This document shows positions 36,133-48,513 of a stretch of DNA of 64,000 nucleotides, one piece after another (positions within the stretch are counted from its first letter, which is position 1; each line of letters starts with the position of its first letter). The notes under the pieces were generated by a model that made no database searches, had not been told where the DNA came from, and saw only the letters and a list, made by a program, of their open reading frames with translations. This stretch comes from Ruminococcus sp. Its GTDB lineage: Bacteria; Bacillota; Clostridia; Oscillospirales; Ruminococcaceae. The DNA lies in the NCBI GenBank assembly GCA_015066785.1, contig SVNT01000001.1:186001-250000 (forward strand), written 5' to 3'. The position numbers and the translations under genes were made by a program.

Positions 36133-37419
36133 ATGATTAAAAAGATTTACGCAAACGGAAAAGACGAGGTTGAATTTCTCAAGGAAGTCAGAAGAAGAAA
36201 CGGCGAAACCGACAAGAAGATTTCCGAGGTTGTATCGGAAATCATCGAAGATGTAAAGGCTAACGGTGACGCTGCCGTAAACAAGTATACAGAGAAATTT
36301 GACGGCAAGCTCCCCGAATATTACGAAGTACCCCTCGATGTAATCCACGACGCACTCGATGAGGCAGACGAGGATTTCGTGAACGCACTTCTCGATGCGA
36401 TGGAAAACATTGCGGCATTCCACCACAGACAGAAGGAGCAGGGCTTTATGGACCCGCACGACAACGGGGTTATCCTCGGCCAGCGTGTAAGAGGTCTTGA
36501 GCGTGTAGGTCTTTATGTACCCGGAGGTACTGCGGCTTACCCCTCATCTGTACTTATGAACGCTATTCCCGCAAAAATCGCAGGAGTAAAGGAAATCATC
36601 ATGGTTACTCCTCCGATGAAGAACGGAAAGCCCAACCCCGATATTCTCGTTGCAGCGTCAATCTGCGGAGTTGACAAGGTATTCCTTACAGGAGGAGCGC
36701 AGGCAATAGCCGCACTTGCATACGGTACTGAATCCATCCCGAAGGTTGACAAGATTGTCGGCCCCGGAAACATCTATGTTGCAACTGCAAAGAAACTCCT
36801 CTACGGTCAGGTTGATATTGATATGATTGCAGGCCCCAGCGAAATTCTCGTGCTTGCAGACGAAACAGCAGACCCGAAGTTCGTAGCGGCAGACCTTATG
36901 TCACAGGCAGAACACGACAGAATTGCATCCGCTATCCTTGTAACAACAAGCGAAAAGCTCGCAGACGATACTATCAAGGAGCTTGAGCGTCAGGTTGCAA
37001 GCCTCTCAAGAAAAGATATTATCGAAGAATCACTCGCAAACTACGGTGCCGCAATTATCTGCGACTGCGTTGACTGTGCAGTTGAAATGGCAAACGAGCT
37101 TGCTCCCGAACACCTTGAGGTACTCCTCAAAAACCCGCTTGAATATGTAGGAAAGCTCGATAATGCAGGCTCTATGTTCCTCGGACAGTATTCTCCCGAA
37201 CCTCTCGGAGATTATTTTGCAGGTCCCAACCATGTTCTTCCCACAAGCGGAACTGCAAGATTCTTCTCGCCACTTTCAGTAAACAGCTTTACAAAGCGTA
37301 CCAGCTTTATCTACTACACAGAACAAGCTCTCCTTGACGCAAAGACGGACATCGTGACGATTGCCGAAAAGGAAGGACTTACGGCTCACGCAAATGCCGT
37401 TAAGGTAAGATTTGAATAA
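36133..37419 (+). CDS. hisD: histidinol dehydrogenase
   Basis: A 428-residue zinc enzyme for the last two steps of histidine synthesis. GLYVPGGTAAYPSSVLMNAIPAK, DKIVGPGNIYVATAKK, DMIAGPSEILVLAD and LMSQAEHD (metal ligand) are clear. ATG 36133 is chosen because a TGGAGG site lies 7-8 bp upstream. Confidence 0.97.
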   Translation: MIKKIYANGKDEVEFLKEVRRRNGETDKKISEVVSEIIEDVKANGDAAVNKYTEKFDGKLPEYYEVPLDVIHDALDEADEDFVNALLDAMENIAAFHHRQKEQGFMDPHDNGVILGQRVRGLERVGLYVPGGTAAYPSSVLMNAIPAKIAGVKEIIMVTPPMKNGKPNPDILVAASICGVDKVFLTGGAQAIAALAYGTESIPKVDKIVGPGNIYVATAKKLLYGQVDIDMIAGPSEILVLADETADPKFVAADLMSQAEHDRIASAILVTTSEKLADDTIKELERQVASLSRKDIIEESLANYGAAIICDCVDCAVEMANELAPEHLEVLLKNPLEYVGKLDNAGSMFLGQYSPEPLGDYFAGPNHVLPTSGTARFFSPLSVNSFTKRTSFIYYTEQALLDAKTDIVTIAEKEGLTAHANAVKVRFE

Positions 37420-37436
37420 TCGAAAGGAAAATTTTT

Positions 37437-38513
37437 ATGGACGAGCGTCTTTGGGAAGGCAATGTCAGGAAGGTTGTTCCGTACACTCCGGGTGAACAGC
37501 CGAAGGTACTTGATGTTGTCAAGCTCAATACAAACGAAAATCCGTATCCTCCGTCACCGCTTGTAAAAAAAGCGCTGGAGGAATACGACTATAACAGAAT
37601 GAGGCTCTATCCCGATACTAATTCTACGGTGCTCGTTGACGCACTTGCCGAAAAATACGGCGTGTCAACTTCCGAGATTTTTGTCGGCGTCGGCTCTGAC
37701 GATGTAATATCTATGGCTTTTCTGACCTTCTTCAACTCAGACAAGCCGATATTCTTCCCCGATGTGACATACTCATTCTACGATGTATGGGCGGATGTAT
37801 ACAAAATTCCGTACGAAAAACAGCCTCTCGACGACAATTACAGGATTGTCCCCGAGGATTACAAGAAAAAGAACGGGGGAATTATCTTCCCGAACCCGAA
37901 TGCGCCGACAGGCGTGCTCGAAAGCCTTGAAACCATCGAGGATATTATAAAGGCTAATCCCGATGTTATCGTTATGATTGACGAGGCGTATGTCGATTTC
38001 GGGGGAGAGAGCTGTATTCCGCTCACAAAGAAATACGACAATCTGCTTGTTATCCAGACCTTTTCAAAGTCACGCTCTATGGCGGGAATGAGAATAGGCT
38101 ACGCTATCGGAAACGAAAAGCTGATAAAATACCTCAATGATGTGAAATTCTCGATAAACTCCTATACAATGAATCCGTTGTCGCAGATTTGCGGCGCTAT
38201 GGCTGTAAAGGATGACGAGTATTTTATGGAATGCAACAGAAAGATAATCGCAACGAGAGAAAAAACAATGGAAAGACTCGAAAAACTCGGCTTTATCTTT
38301 ACTGATTCAAAGAGTAACTTTATCTTTGCGGAGCATAAGACGGTTGACGCTGACCACATTTTCAACGAACTTAAAAACCGCAGGATTTTTGTACGCCACT
38401 GGAACGCTCCGAGGATTTCCAACAGACTCCGCATTACCGTCGGAACGGACGGGGAGATGGATATTCTCATCACGGCACTTGACGAAATAATCGGAAATTA
38501 CGGAAAGGAATGA
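37437..38513 (+). CDS. hisC: histidinol-phosphate aminotransferase
   Basis: A 358-residue PLP enzyme of aspartate aminotransferase fold [30 protein letters not shown] and the PLP lysine in [18 protein letters not shown]. It lies 17 bp behind hisD with a GAAAGGAAA site. Confidence 0.95.
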   Translation: MDERLWEGNVRKVVPYTPGEQPKVLDVVKLNTNENPYPPSPLVKKALEEYDYNRMRLYPDTNSTVLVDALAEKYGVSTSEIFVGVGSDDVISMAFLTFFNSDKPIFFPDVTYSFYDVWADVYKIPYEKQPLDDNYRIVPEDYKKKNGGIIFPNPNAPTGVLESLETIEDIIKANPDVIVMIDEAYVDFGGESCIPLTKKYDNLLVIQTFSKSRSMAGMRIGYAIGNEKLIKYLNDVKFSINSYTMNPLSQICGAMAVKDDEYFMECNRKIIATREKTMERLEKLGFIFTDSKSNFIFAEHKTVDADHIFNELKNRRIFVRHWNAPRISNRLRITVGTDGEMDILITALDEIIGNYGKE

Positions 38514-38518
38514 CTTTT

Positions 38519-39094
38519 ATGAGAACCTCGGTAATTGAAAGAAAAACAAAGGAAACCGATATCAAACTCAGACTCAATCTTGACGGAGGGGAAGTGTCGG
38601 TATCAACAGGTATAGGCTTTTTCGACCATATGCTTACCGCTCTTGCTGTACACAGCGGAACAGGAATTACCCTTGAGGCTGTCGGCGACCTTTTTGTAGA
38701 CAGTCACCACACCGTTGAGGATACGGGAATTGTTCTCGGACAGGCTTTTGCAGAGGCTCTCGGTGATAAGAGCGGCATTGCAAGATACGGCACGGCTGTA
38801 ATCCCTATGGACGAGGCTTTGTCCGAATGTTCGCTCGACATAAGCGGACGCCCTTTCCTTGTTTTCAACGCAGAATTTGAAAGCGACAAGATAGGCGACT
38901 TCGACACACAGCTTGCAGAGGAGTTTTTCCGTGCATTTGCGTACAACGCAGGAATTACAATGCACATCAACCTCAGATACGGTGCAAACGACCACCACAA
39001 GTGTGAGGCTATATTCAAGTCTGTGGCACACGCTCTCAAGACAGCCGTAGCTATGAACGGTGGCGGAGTGCTTTCAACCAAAGGAGTTCTCTAA
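38519..39094 (+). CDS. hisB: imidazoleglycerol-phosphate dehydratase
   Basis: A 191-residue monofunctional HisB without the phosphatase domain. The two metal motif groups are [15 protein letters not shown] with [16 protein letters not shown], and [19 protein letters not shown] 38519 follows AAAGGAATGA, 5 bp behind hisC. Confidence 0.96.
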   Translation: MRTSVIERKTKETDIKLRLNLDGGEVSVSTGIGFFDHMLTALAVHSGTGITLEAVGDLFVDSHHTVEDTGIVLGQAFAEALGDKSGIARYGTAVIPMDEALSECSLDISGRPFLVFNAEFESDKIGDFDTQLAEEFFRAFAYNAGITMHINLRYGANDHHKCEAIFKSVAHALKTAVAMNGGGVLSTKGVL

Positions 39095-39694
39095 ATGATT
39101 GCAATAATTGACTACGGCGCAGGAAATATCTTCAGCGTCAAAAACGCCCTCGATTTCATCGGGCTTGACGCAAAGTTGACTTCCGATGAAAATGAAATCC
39201 GCAATGCAGACGGAATTATCCTTCCGGGAGTGGGTGCATTCCCGTGGGCTATGACCAAGCTCCGTGAAAGCGGACTTGTCGAGGTTATAAAAGAAGAGGC
39301 GCACAAAAAGCCGTTCCTCGGAATATGCCTCGGTATGCAGCTGCTTTTCGACAAGGGGTACGAATTCGAAGAAACCGACGGTCTTGGTCTTATTCACGGC
39401 ACTGTTGAGTTTATGGAGGAGCCTGACCTCAGCATACCGCACATCGGCTGGAACAAGCTCGTTGTACAGAACGATTGCCCGTTGCTCGCAGGACTTTCCG
39501 ATGAGGAATATGTTTATTTCGTACATTCGTACAAGGCGCATTGTGACGACAAGAACATTTCCGCATATTGTGAGTATGGGCACAAGGTGCCTGCTCTCGT
39601 TTTCGACGGGAATATATACGGCGCACAGTTCCACCCCGAAAAGAGTGGAAAAACAGGGCTTAAAATCCTTGAAAATTTCGGAGGGCTTATATGA
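39095..39694 (+). CDS. hisH: imidazole glycerol phosphate synthase, glutaminase subunit
   Basis: A 199-residue class I glutamine amidotransferase. Nucleophile elbow LGICLGMQLLF, and the His-Glu pair in AQFHPEKSG. Its start directly follows the hisB stop and its stop overlaps hisA. It feeds ammonia to HisF. Confidence 0.96.
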   Translation: MIAIIDYGAGNIFSVKNALDFIGLDAKLTSDENEIRNADGIILPGVGAFPWAMTKLRESGLVEVIKEEAHKKPFLGICLGMQLLFDKGYEFEETDGLGLIHGTVEFMEEPDLSIPHIGWNKLVVQNDCPLLAGLSDEEYVYFVHSYKAHCDDKNISAYCEYGHKVPALVFDGNIYGAQFHPEKSGKTGLKILENFGGLI

Positions 39695-40419
39695 TAATTC
39701 TACCTGCAATAGACATAAAGGACGGAAACTGCGTCAGACTTTTCAAGGGCGATTTTTCTACCGTTGAAAAAGTAGCGTCAGACTACCTCGAAACCGCAAA
39801 GGGCTTTGAAGAAGCAGGGGCATCGTGGATACACATGGTTGACCTTGACGGTGCAAAGGAAGGCCGTCCCGTAAACACGAAGATTTATACCGATGTTGCC
39901 GAAAAGACCAACCTTAAAGTTGAACTCGGCGGCGGAATAAGAAGTCTTGAAACTATCGACGAATATCTTAAAATGGGAATTACGAGAGTAATTCTCGGCT
40001 CGGTAGCACTTAAAAATCCGAAGCTGGTAAGCGATGCTGTCGAAAAGTTCGGAAGCGAAAAAATAGTTGTCGGAATTGACGCTATGAACGGTATGGTCGC
40101 TACTGAAGGCTGGCTTGAAACCTCCGATGTGAATTACATCGACCTTGCGAACAAGATGATTGAAGTCGGCGTGAAGTATTTTATCTTCACCGACATTTCC
40201 AAGGACGGAACGCTCAGCGGCGTGAATGTCGAACAGCTCAGGGCACTCGCTGACGCTACTTCGGGACGTGCAAACATAGTTGCAAGCGGGGGAGTTCATA
40301 CAATGGACGACATCATCGCCTGCAAGGATATGGGGCTTTACGGAACAATCTGCGGCAAGTCGATTTACAAGGGAACGCTTGACCTCAAGGAAGCTATTAA
40401 CCTTGCGGAAAGGAGCTAA
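39691..40419 (+). CDS. hisA: phosphoribosylformimino-5-aminoimidazole carboxamide ribotide isomerase
   Basis: A 242-residue TIM barrel: LPAIDIKDGNCVRLFKGDF, HMVDLDGAKEGRP, VELGGGIRS and FTDISKDGTLSGVNVE, with catalytic Asp residues at the N- and C-terminal halves. 4-bp ATGA overlap with hisH. Confidence 0.96.
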   Translation: MIILPAIDIKDGNCVRLFKGDFSTVEKVASDYLETAKGFEEAGASWIHMVDLDGAKEGRPVNTKIYTDVAEKTNLKVELGGGIRSLETIDEYLKMGITRVILGSVALKNPKLVSDAVEKFGSEKIVVGIDAMNGMVATEGWLETSDVNYIDLANKMIEVGVKYFIFTDISKDGTLSGVNVEQLRALADATSGRANIVASGGVHTMDDIIACKDMGLYGTICGKSIYKGTLDLKEAINLAERS

Positions 40420-40422
40420 ACT

Positions 40423-41178
40423 ATGCTTGCAAAAAGAATTATACCCTGCCTTGATGTCCGTGACGGAAAGGTTGTCAAGGGAATAAACTTTGTAGGAATA
40501 AAGGAAGTCGGCGACCCTGTTGAATGTGCGGCAGAATATGACGCACAGGGTGCAGACGAAATTGTATTCCTCGATATTACAGCAACCCACGAGGGCAGAG
40601 GAACAATGCTCGAGGTTGTAAGAAACACTGCAAAAAAGGTATTTGTTCCGCTTACAGTAGGCGGAGGAATAAAAAATATCGACGATTTCAGGGAAACTCT
40701 CCGTGCGGGTGCGGATAAGGTGTCCGTAAACTCTTCAGCGGTGAGAAATCCCGACCTTATAAGAGAAGCGGCCGACATCTTCGGCTCGCAGTGCGTAGTT
40801 GTTGCAATCGACGCAAAACGCCGTGAGGACGGTGGCTTTACCGTTGTTGTCAACGGCGGAAGAATAGATATGGGTATCGACGCTGTCGAATGGGCAAAAA
40901 AAGCGGAAGAACTCGGTGCGGGGGAGATACTCCTGACATCTATGGACACCGACGGAATGAAGCAGGGCTTCGACCTTGAGCTTCTCAACGCAGTATGCTC
41001 GGTTGTAAAAATTCCCGTAATCGCAAGTGGCGGCTGCGGAACGCTCGAGCATTTCTCGGAAGTCTTTGAAAAAACGGGAGCGTCGGCGGCGCTTGCGGCG
41101 TCACTCTTCCACTACAAAGAGCTTACCGTGTCTGAGGTAAAACAGCACCTCAGAGAGCATAATATTCCCGTAAGATAA
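40423..41178 (+). CDS. hisF: imidazole glycerol phosphate synthase, cyclase subunit
   Basis: A 251-residue TIM barrel: [56 protein letters not shown] and [12 protein letters not shown]. It pairs with HisH. 3 bp behind hisA with a GGAAAGGAG site. Confidence 0.97.
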   Translation: MLAKRIIPCLDVRDGKVVKGINFVGIKEVGDPVECAAEYDAQGADEIVFLDITATHEGRGTMLEVVRNTAKKVFVPLTVGGGIKNIDDFRETLRAGADKVSVNSSAVRNPDLIREAADIFGSQCVVVAIDAKRREDGGFTVVVNGGRIDMGIDAVEWAKKAEELGAGEILLTSMDTDGMKQGFDLELLNAVCSVVKIPVIASGGCGTLEHFSEVFEKTGASAALAASLFHYKELTVSEVKQHLREHNIPVR

Positions 41179-41194
41179 GAAAGGGGGAATTCCT

Positions 41195-41596
41195 GTGTTT
41201 GACATTATGTTTATCGTTTTCGTTGTAATGTCCTTTTCCGTACTTCTCGGCGGAATTTATATGAGATATTATTCCCCGAAGGACGAGGGTATGAATGTCG
41301 GGTTTCGCACGAAGGCGGCAACAGGCTCCGCTGAGGCTTGGGAATACGCAAACAAAGCCTGCGGAAAACGCTGGATTATAATCGGCGGTACAGGGATTTC
41401 GGCAGGTGTTCTTGCACAGTTGCTTGTATATTTCCTTTTCGGAGTAAAAACAGCTGAAATCCTGATTGTTATATGTATGTTTGTCTTTGCGGCTGTTGTA
41501 TCCTCTGCAATTGTTTCGGTTATGAGAAAAACAGATATAATGTTCGGCAAAAACGGAAATCCGACAGAAAAAGGAGCAAACAATGACCAGAATTGA
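41195..41596 (+). CDS. SdpI-like membrane protein, within the his operon
   Basis: A 133-residue protein with three membrane segments and a [25 protein letters not shown] segment type seen in SdpI/YhfL immunity-like proteins (residues about 36-55 are the conserved part). It begins at a GTG (41195) 8 bp behind AAGGGGG and overlaps hisI by 14 bp. SdpI protects Bacillus against the SdpC toxin; no such toxin is seen here. Why it sits between hisF and hisI is not clear. Confidence 0.7.
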   Translation: MFDIMFIVFVVMSFSVLLGGIYMRYYSPKDEGMNVGFRTKAATGSAEAWEYANKACGKRWIIIGGTGISAGVLAQLLVYFLFGVKTAEILIVICMFVFAAVVSSAIVSVMRKTDIMFGKNGNPTEKGANNDQN

Positions 41597-41930
41597 TTTG
41601 AATGACCTTGATAAATTTTTCGAAAAAGGCGAGCTTATTCCTGCGGTTTGCTATGATGTGAACACAAAAACCGTACTTATGCTCGCGTATATGAATAAAG
41701 AAAGTCTTGCAAAAACTCTTGAAACGGGTTATACTTGGTTCTGGAGCCGCTCACGGCAGGAATTCTGGAACAAGGGGGCAACCTCAGGACATCTCCAGAA
41801 GGTAGTGAGCATTTATGGAGACTGCGACAACGACACACTTCTCGTCAATGTTGAACAGACGGGTGTTGCGTGTCATACAGGCTCGTATTCCTGCTTTTTC
41901 AATAAAATCTACGATAATGAGGAGAACTGA
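41583..41930 (+). CDS. hisI: phosphoribosyl-AMP cyclohydrolase
   Basis: A 115-residue His[56 protein letters not shown] with the metal Cys/Asp ligands. Start within the end of the membrane protein gene, AAAAGGAGC site. The hisE activity is encoded separately downstream. Confidence 0.96.
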   Translation: MTRIDLNDLDKFFEKGELIPAVCYDVNTKTVLMLAYMNKESLAKTLETGYTWFWSRSRQEFWNKGATSGHLQKVVSIYGDCDNDTLLVNVEQTGVACHTGSYSCFFNKIYDNEEN

Positions 41931-41932
41931 AA

Positions 41933-42271
41933 ATGACAGTTTACGAAGAAATCTTTGAAGTAATCAAGCAGAGAAAGGCTGATTTCGAAAACGGAACATC
42001 GCAGGAGAATTCATACACCTGCTACCTTTTCGAAAAAGGCGTGGATAAAATCTGCAAAAAAATCGGTGAAGAGGCAACCGAAACCGTAATCGCCGCAAAA
42101 AACAACGACAATGATGAACTGAAGAACGAAATCAACGACCTTCTTTATCATATTATGGTGCTTTGTGCAAACCAGGGGCTTGACTGGTCCGAGGTTGAAA
42201 AGGTGCTTGAGGAAAGAAACGAGAAAATCGGAAACCTCAAGAAATTCCACACGGTTGACAAAAATACATAA
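41933..42271 (+). CDS. hisE: phosphoribosyl-ATP pyrophosphatase
   Basis: A 112-residue MazG-like helical protein: SYTCYLFEKGVDKICKKIGEEATE and NDELKNEINDLLYHIMVL, with the Glu/Asp metal residues. It is the last his gene, 2 bp behind hisI. This completes every step of the pathway except the histidinol phosphatase, which is usually encoded elsewhere. Confidence 0.96.
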   Translation: MTVYEEIFEVIKQRKADFENGTSQENSYTCYLFEKGVDKICKKIGEEATETVIAAKNNDNDELKNEINDLLYHIMVLCANQGLDWSEVEKVLEERNEKIGNLKKFHTVDKNT

Positions 42272-42298
42272 TCTGCGAAAAATCATGCACTAATATCG

Positions 42299-42354
42299 TC
42301 CTCCTTGAATACTATGTATTGAAGTTTTAATACTTTAATATATATCAAGGAGGA
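42299..42354 (+). promoter_or_regulatory. long-range hairpin masking the ribosome binding site
   Basis: TCCTCCTTGA (42299-42308) is an exact reverse complement of TCAAGGAGGA (42345-42354), which contains the AGGAGG site for the gene at 42361. An inner stem (ATTGAAGT / ACTTTAAT) stacks inside the 36-nt loop. TTTTTT follows at once, so it can act as an intrinsic terminator for the his operon, as a translation switch, or both. Confidence 0.65.
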
Positions 42355-42360
42355 TTTTTT

Positions 42361-43191
42361 ATGAGCGAGTCAAACTGCGGCTTTTCTTCGGGCAACGGTT
42401 TTTCCGATTGCGTTTGTATTGAAGCTGAACGCATATATGATAGCTGTTGCGACAAGGAGTGCATTGAAAATCTCTGTGTAGCGCTTGATGACGCTTGTCA
42501 TGTCGACGGTGCATACAGAATTGTAAAGGCACGGAGCGTTGAGGTTTCCGATGTTTGTCTGAATGTAGAGCCTACACCGTTCAACTGCGGATTTTACGCA
42601 ATTGACATAACCTATACATTCAGATTTGTATTCGACCTTTACGAAACACCCTGCGGTACACCGACAGAAATCACAGGAACATCAATCTATTCCAAAAAGG
42701 CGATTCTTTACGGCGGTACGGGTGGAAATTCCCGTATATTCTGCAGCGAGGGAATAGGCTCAAGCAACCCGACAGATTCGGGAACAAGCGCTCCGAGAGC
42801 GTGCATTCAGATTACCGACCCGATTGTGCTTGACGCACGACTGGTTTCCGCTAACTGCAACACACAGTGCGGAGGCTGCGTATGCACGATAGCTGAAACA
42901 AACCCCGAGGAAATTCCTTGCTGCTGTCAGACATCGGGAGGGGTACAGTGTATCAATGTTTCCCTCGGACTTTTCTCTATCATCAAGCTGACGAGAAACG
43001 TTGCTATTTCTATACCTATTTACGACTTCTGCTTCCCGAAGAAGCACTGTGATACATCAACAGGGGAAAGCCCCTGCGAAGTTTTCGACAAGCTGGATTT
43101 TCCGACAGCGGAATTTTTCCCGCCTGTACTCGAATGTGACAGTTCGGCAGGCTGTGGCTGTACAGATACATCTTCATCTTGCGATTGCTGA
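42361..43191 (+). CDS. uncharacterised Cys-rich protein
   Basis: A 276-residue protein with 29 Cys (about 10 %), several in CC or CxC form, and a C-terminal CGCTDTSSSCDC tail. The motif ERIYDSCCDKECIENL near residues 23-38 recurs, as I recall, in unstudied clostridial proteins. No signal peptide, no membrane helix. The middle is beta-rich. A spore coat or other cross-linked structural role would fit the composition, but nothing in the sequence proves it. Its ribosome binding site is masked by a hairpin. Confidence 0.65.
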   Translation: MSESNCGFSSGNGFSDCVCIEAERIYDSCCDKECIENLCVALDDACHVDGAYRIVKARSVEVSDVCLNVEPTPFNCGFYAIDITYTFRFVFDLYETPCGTPTEITGTSIYSKKAILYGGTGGNSRIFCSEGIGSSNPTDSGTSAPRACIQITDPIVLDARLVSANCNTQCGGCVCTIAETNPEEIPCCCQTSGGVQCINVSLGLFSIIKLTRNVAISIPIYDFCFPKKHCDTSTGESPCEVFDKLDFPTAEFFPPVLECDSSAGCGCTDTSSSCDC

Positions 43192-43196
43192 TAAAA

Positions 43197-45293
<2,097 letters not shown>

Positions 45294-45308
45294 AGAAAGG
45301 TGACGAAT

Positions 45309-45578
45309 ATGAATATCGATATCAAGTACATTTCAAAGCTGGCTCGTATTAAAATCGAAGACGACAAGTTCGAAAAATTCGAGAAGGATATGCAGTCAAT
45401 CGTTGATATGGTAGAAAATCTTCCCGAAATCAACGAGGAGCTTACAATTGACAGAAACAACGCAATGAAACTCCGTGAAGATGTTGCGGAAACAAACAAA
45501 TTCACCCGTGCGGAGCTTATGAAGAACGCACCCATGGTACAGGCAGGCTGTCTTGTAGTACCTAAAACTGTTGAATAG
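45309..45578 (+). CDS. gatC: Asp-tRNA(Asn)/Glu-tRNA(Gln) amidotransferase subunit C
   Basis: An 89-residue GatC (YISKLARIKIEDDKFEKF, then LREDVAE and the C-terminal P-TVE). It stabilises GatA in the GatCAB complex that makes Gln-tRNA and often Asn-tRNA indirectly. ATG 45309 has an AAAGGTG site. Confidence 0.94.
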   Translation: MNIDIKYISKLARIKIEDDKFEKFEKDMQSIVDMVENLPEINEELTIDRNNAMKLREDVAETNKFTRAELMKNAPMVQAGCLVVPKTVE

Positions 45579-45592
45579 GAGAGGGAATAGGA

Positions 45593-47056
45593 ATGGAACT
45601 TTACAACAAGTCTGCGGCTGAATTGTCCGCAATGCTGAAAAATAAAGAATGCAGTGCCGTTGAAATCACAGAATCCGTAATGTCCCGTGCGGAGGCTGTC
45701 GACGGCGATGTAAACGCATACATCACGCTCTGCAAGGAAAGTGCGCTCGAAAAGGCAAAGGCTGTCGATGCGGCAATCGCCGAAGGAAAAGAACTCGGCG
45801 CTCTTGCAGGTATTCCTATCGGAATAAAGGACAATATTTCAACAAAGGGAATAAAGACGACCTGTGCATCAAAGATGCTTGAAAACTACGAGCCACCTTT
45901 CAACGCTACCGTTATCGACAGAGTAAACGCAAACGATATGGTTATCACGGGAAAGCTCAACATGGACGAGTTTGCTATGGGTTCGTCGACAGAAAACTCA
46001 TACTTCAAAAAGACACTTAACCCTCACGGTCTTGACAGAGTACCCGGCGGTTCATCGGGCGGTTCTGCGGCGGCTGTTGCGGCGAGAGAGTGTATTGTCG
46101 CTCTCGGCTCCGATACAGGCGGCTCTATCCGTCAGCCTGCGTCATACTGCGGTGTTATAGGTCTCAAGCCTACATACAGCAGTGTTTCGAGATACGGACT
46201 CGTTGCTTTTGCGTCATCACTTGACCAGATAGGCCCTCTCGGCACATCTGTAAAGGATGTTGCTATGCTCCAGTCTGCAATCTGCGGCTACGATAAGATG
46301 GACGCTACTTCCGCATACCGTGATTATCCCGATTTTGCGGCACTTCTTTCGACAGATGTGACGGGACTCAAAATCGGTATCCCCGAAGAATACTACGGCG
46401 AGGGAATTGATGCGGCTGTAAAGACTTCGGTAATGAACGCAGTTAGGGAACTCGAAAAGAAGGGCGCTGTCGTGAAGAATATCTCTCTTCCCAGCACAAG
46501 CTACGCAATCAATGCGTACTATATCATTTCATCGGCGGAGGCATCATCAAACCTCGCAAGATTTGACGGCGTAAAATACGGCTATCGTGCAGAAGATTAC
46601 GACAGCCTTGTTGATATGTACGAAAAAACAAGAAGTGAAGGCTTCGGCGACGAAGTAAAGAGAAGAATTATGCTCGGTACATTCGTGCTTTCAAGCGGAT
46701 ACTACGACGCATACTATAAGACGGCAAAGCTCCTCCAGAGAAAAATCAAGCAGGAATTTGCTGACGCATTCTCCGAAGTTGATGTAATCATCACTCCGAC
46801 AGCACCGTCAAAGGCGTTCAGAATAGGCGAAAATACAGACAATCCCCTCAAGATGTATGCGGCGGATGTATGTACCGTTCCGATAAATATCGCAGGACTT
46901 CCCGCAATGAGTATTCCTTGCGGCGACGATAACGGAATGCCTCTCGGTATGCAGATTATCGGTAAGGATTTCAGCGAGCAGACGCTCTTCAATACAGCGT
47001 ATGCGTACGAAAATATTATGGGCGGCAATCTTTGTAAAATGCCCGAAATCAAGTAA
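45593..47056 (+). CDS. gatA: Asp-tRNA(Asn)/Glu-tRNA(Gln) amidotransferase subunit A
   Basis: A 487-residue amidase-signature glutaminase. The Ser-cisSer-Lys triad is in GIPIGIKDN (Lys), GGSSGGSAAAVAA and LGSDTGGSIRQPAS (Ser residues). It releases ammonia from glutamine for GatB. 14 bp behind gatC. Confidence 0.97.
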   Translation: MELYNKSAAELSAMLKNKECSAVEITESVMSRAEAVDGDVNAYITLCKESALEKAKAVDAAIAEGKELGALAGIPIGIKDNISTKGIKTTCASKMLENYEPPFNATVIDRVNANDMVITGKLNMDEFAMGSSTENSYFKKTLNPHGLDRVPGGSSGGSAAAVAARECIVALGSDTGGSIRQPASYCGVIGLKPTYSSVSRYGLVAFASSLDQIGPLGTSVKDVAMLQSAICGYDKMDATSAYRDYPDFAALLSTDVTGLKIGIPEEYYGEGIDAAVKTSVMNAVRELEKKGAVVKNISLPSTSYAINAYYIISSAEASSNLARFDGVKYGYRAEDYDSLVDMYEKTRSEGFGDEVKRRIMLGTFVLSSGYYDAYYKTAKLLQRKIKQEFADAFSEVDVIITPTAPSKAFRIGENTDNPLKMYAADVCTVPINIAGLPAMSIPCGDDNGMPLGMQIIGKDFSEQTLFNTAYAYENIMGGNLCKMPEIK

Positions 47057-47071
47057 GGAGTGTGAATTTTA

Positions 47072-48511
47072 ATGAATAATAACTACGAAATGGTTGTCGG
47101 ACTTGAAGTTCACGCTGAGCTTAATACCGACTCAAAGATTTATTGCAGCTGTAAAAATGCTTTCGGACTTGAGGTAAACTCGCAGGTCTGCCCGATTTGT
47201 ATGGGTATGCCGGGAACTCTTCCGACGCTTAACGAAAAGGTTGTTGAATACGCAATCAAGATGGGACACGCTCTCAACTGTAAAATCAACGGCGTGTGCA
47301 AGCAGGACAGAAAGAACTATTTCTATCCCGACCTTCCGAAAGCATACCAGATTTCGCAGGCGGAAGTTCCTCTCTGCGAAAACGGACACCTCGACGTTAT
47401 GGTTGACGGTAAGGTGAAGTCAATCGGCGTAACAAGAATACACATCGAAGAGGACGCAGGAAAGCTCCTCCACGATGATAGCTTTGCAGGCTCACTTGTT
47501 GACCTCAACAGATGCGGAGTTCCGCTTATCGAAATCGTTTCCGAGCCTGACATCAGAAGCTCCGCAGAGGCGAAGGCTTACCTCGAAACAATAAAGTCAA
47601 TCCTTCAGTACATCAATATTTCCGACTGTAAGATGCAGGAGGGCTCAATCCGTTGCGACGTAAACGTATCTGTCCACAAGATAGGCGAGCCTTTCGGCAC
47701 TCGTTGTGAAATGAAGAACGTAAACAGCTTCAGTGCCGCAATCAGAGGCATTGAGTATGAGGCAAAGCGCCAGATTGAAGTGCTCGAAAACGGCGGTACA
47801 GTTGAACAGGAAACACGCCGCTGGGACGATGTCAAGGGTGAAAGCGTGGTAATGCGTACAAAGGAAAACGCAAACGACTACCGTTATTTCCCCGAGCCTG
47901 ACCTTCTCACAATCGTTGTGGAAGATGAAACAATCGAAAAGCTCAGGGCTGAAATTCCCGAACTTCCGAATGCAAAACTCGTTCGCTATGTAAACGAACT
48001 CGGAATTTCCCAGAGTGACGCAAGCGTTATTGCGGAGTCTGTTGACAAGGCAAATTACTTCGACGCCGCAGTTGCTCTCAAGAAATGTACAGCCAAGGGT
48101 ATATGCAAGTGGCTCCTCGGTGATATATCGAGCCTTATCAATGAAACGGGCATTATTCTTTCGGATTTTGCACTCACTCCCGAAAAGCTTGCTGACCTCG
48201 TTGCTATCATCGAAAGCGGTGCTATTTCCAACGCCGCAGGTAAGACTGTATTCGAGACAATTCTCCAGGAGGGCGGGGAAGTCAAGGACATCGTTGAAAA
48301 GAAGGGACTTGCCCAGAACTCCAACACAGACGAGCTTGAGGCTATCGCAAAGGCTGTTCTTGCTGAAAATGAGAAGTCCGTTGCAGATTTCAAGGGCGGA
48401 AAGACAAACGCTCTCGGCTTCCTCGTAGGACAGTGTATGAAAGCGTCAAAGGGTAAGGCTAACCCCGGAATGATGAAGGAAATCGTTGCCAGAATGCTTG
48501 AGGAGCAGTAG
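47072..48511 (+). CDS. gatB: Asp-tRNA(Asn)/Glu-tRNA(Gln) amidotransferase subunit B
   Basis: A 479-residue GatB: VVGLEVHAELNTDSKIYCSC, PGTLPTLNEKVVEYAI, DRKNYFYPDLPKAYQISQ, and a C-terminal YqeY-like tRNA-binding domain. It activates Glu-tRNA(Gln) and performs the amidation. Together with gatC and gatA this completes the enzyme. Confidence 0.97.
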   Translation: MNNNYEMVVGLEVHAELNTDSKIYCSCKNAFGLEVNSQVCPICMGMPGTLPTLNEKVVEYAIKMGHALNCKINGVCKQDRKNYFYPDLPKAYQISQAEVPLCENGHLDVMVDGKVKSIGVTRIHIEEDAGKLLHDDSFAGSLVDLNRCGVPLIEIVSEPDIRSSAEAKAYLETIKSILQYINISDCKMQEGSIRCDVNVSVHKIGEPFGTRCEMKNVNSFSAAIRGIEYEAKRQIEVLENGGTVEQETRRWDDVKGESVVMRTKENANDYRYFPEPDLLTIVVEDETIEKLRAEIPELPNAKLVRYVNELGISQSDASVIAESVDKANYFDAAVALKKCTAKGICKWLLGDISSLINETGIILSDFALTPEKLADLVAIIESGAISNAAGKTVFETILQEGGEVKDIVEKKGLAQNSNTDELEAIAKAVLAENEKSVADFKGGKTNALGFLVGQCMKASKGKANPGMMKEIVARMLEEQ

Positions 48512-48513
48512 CG

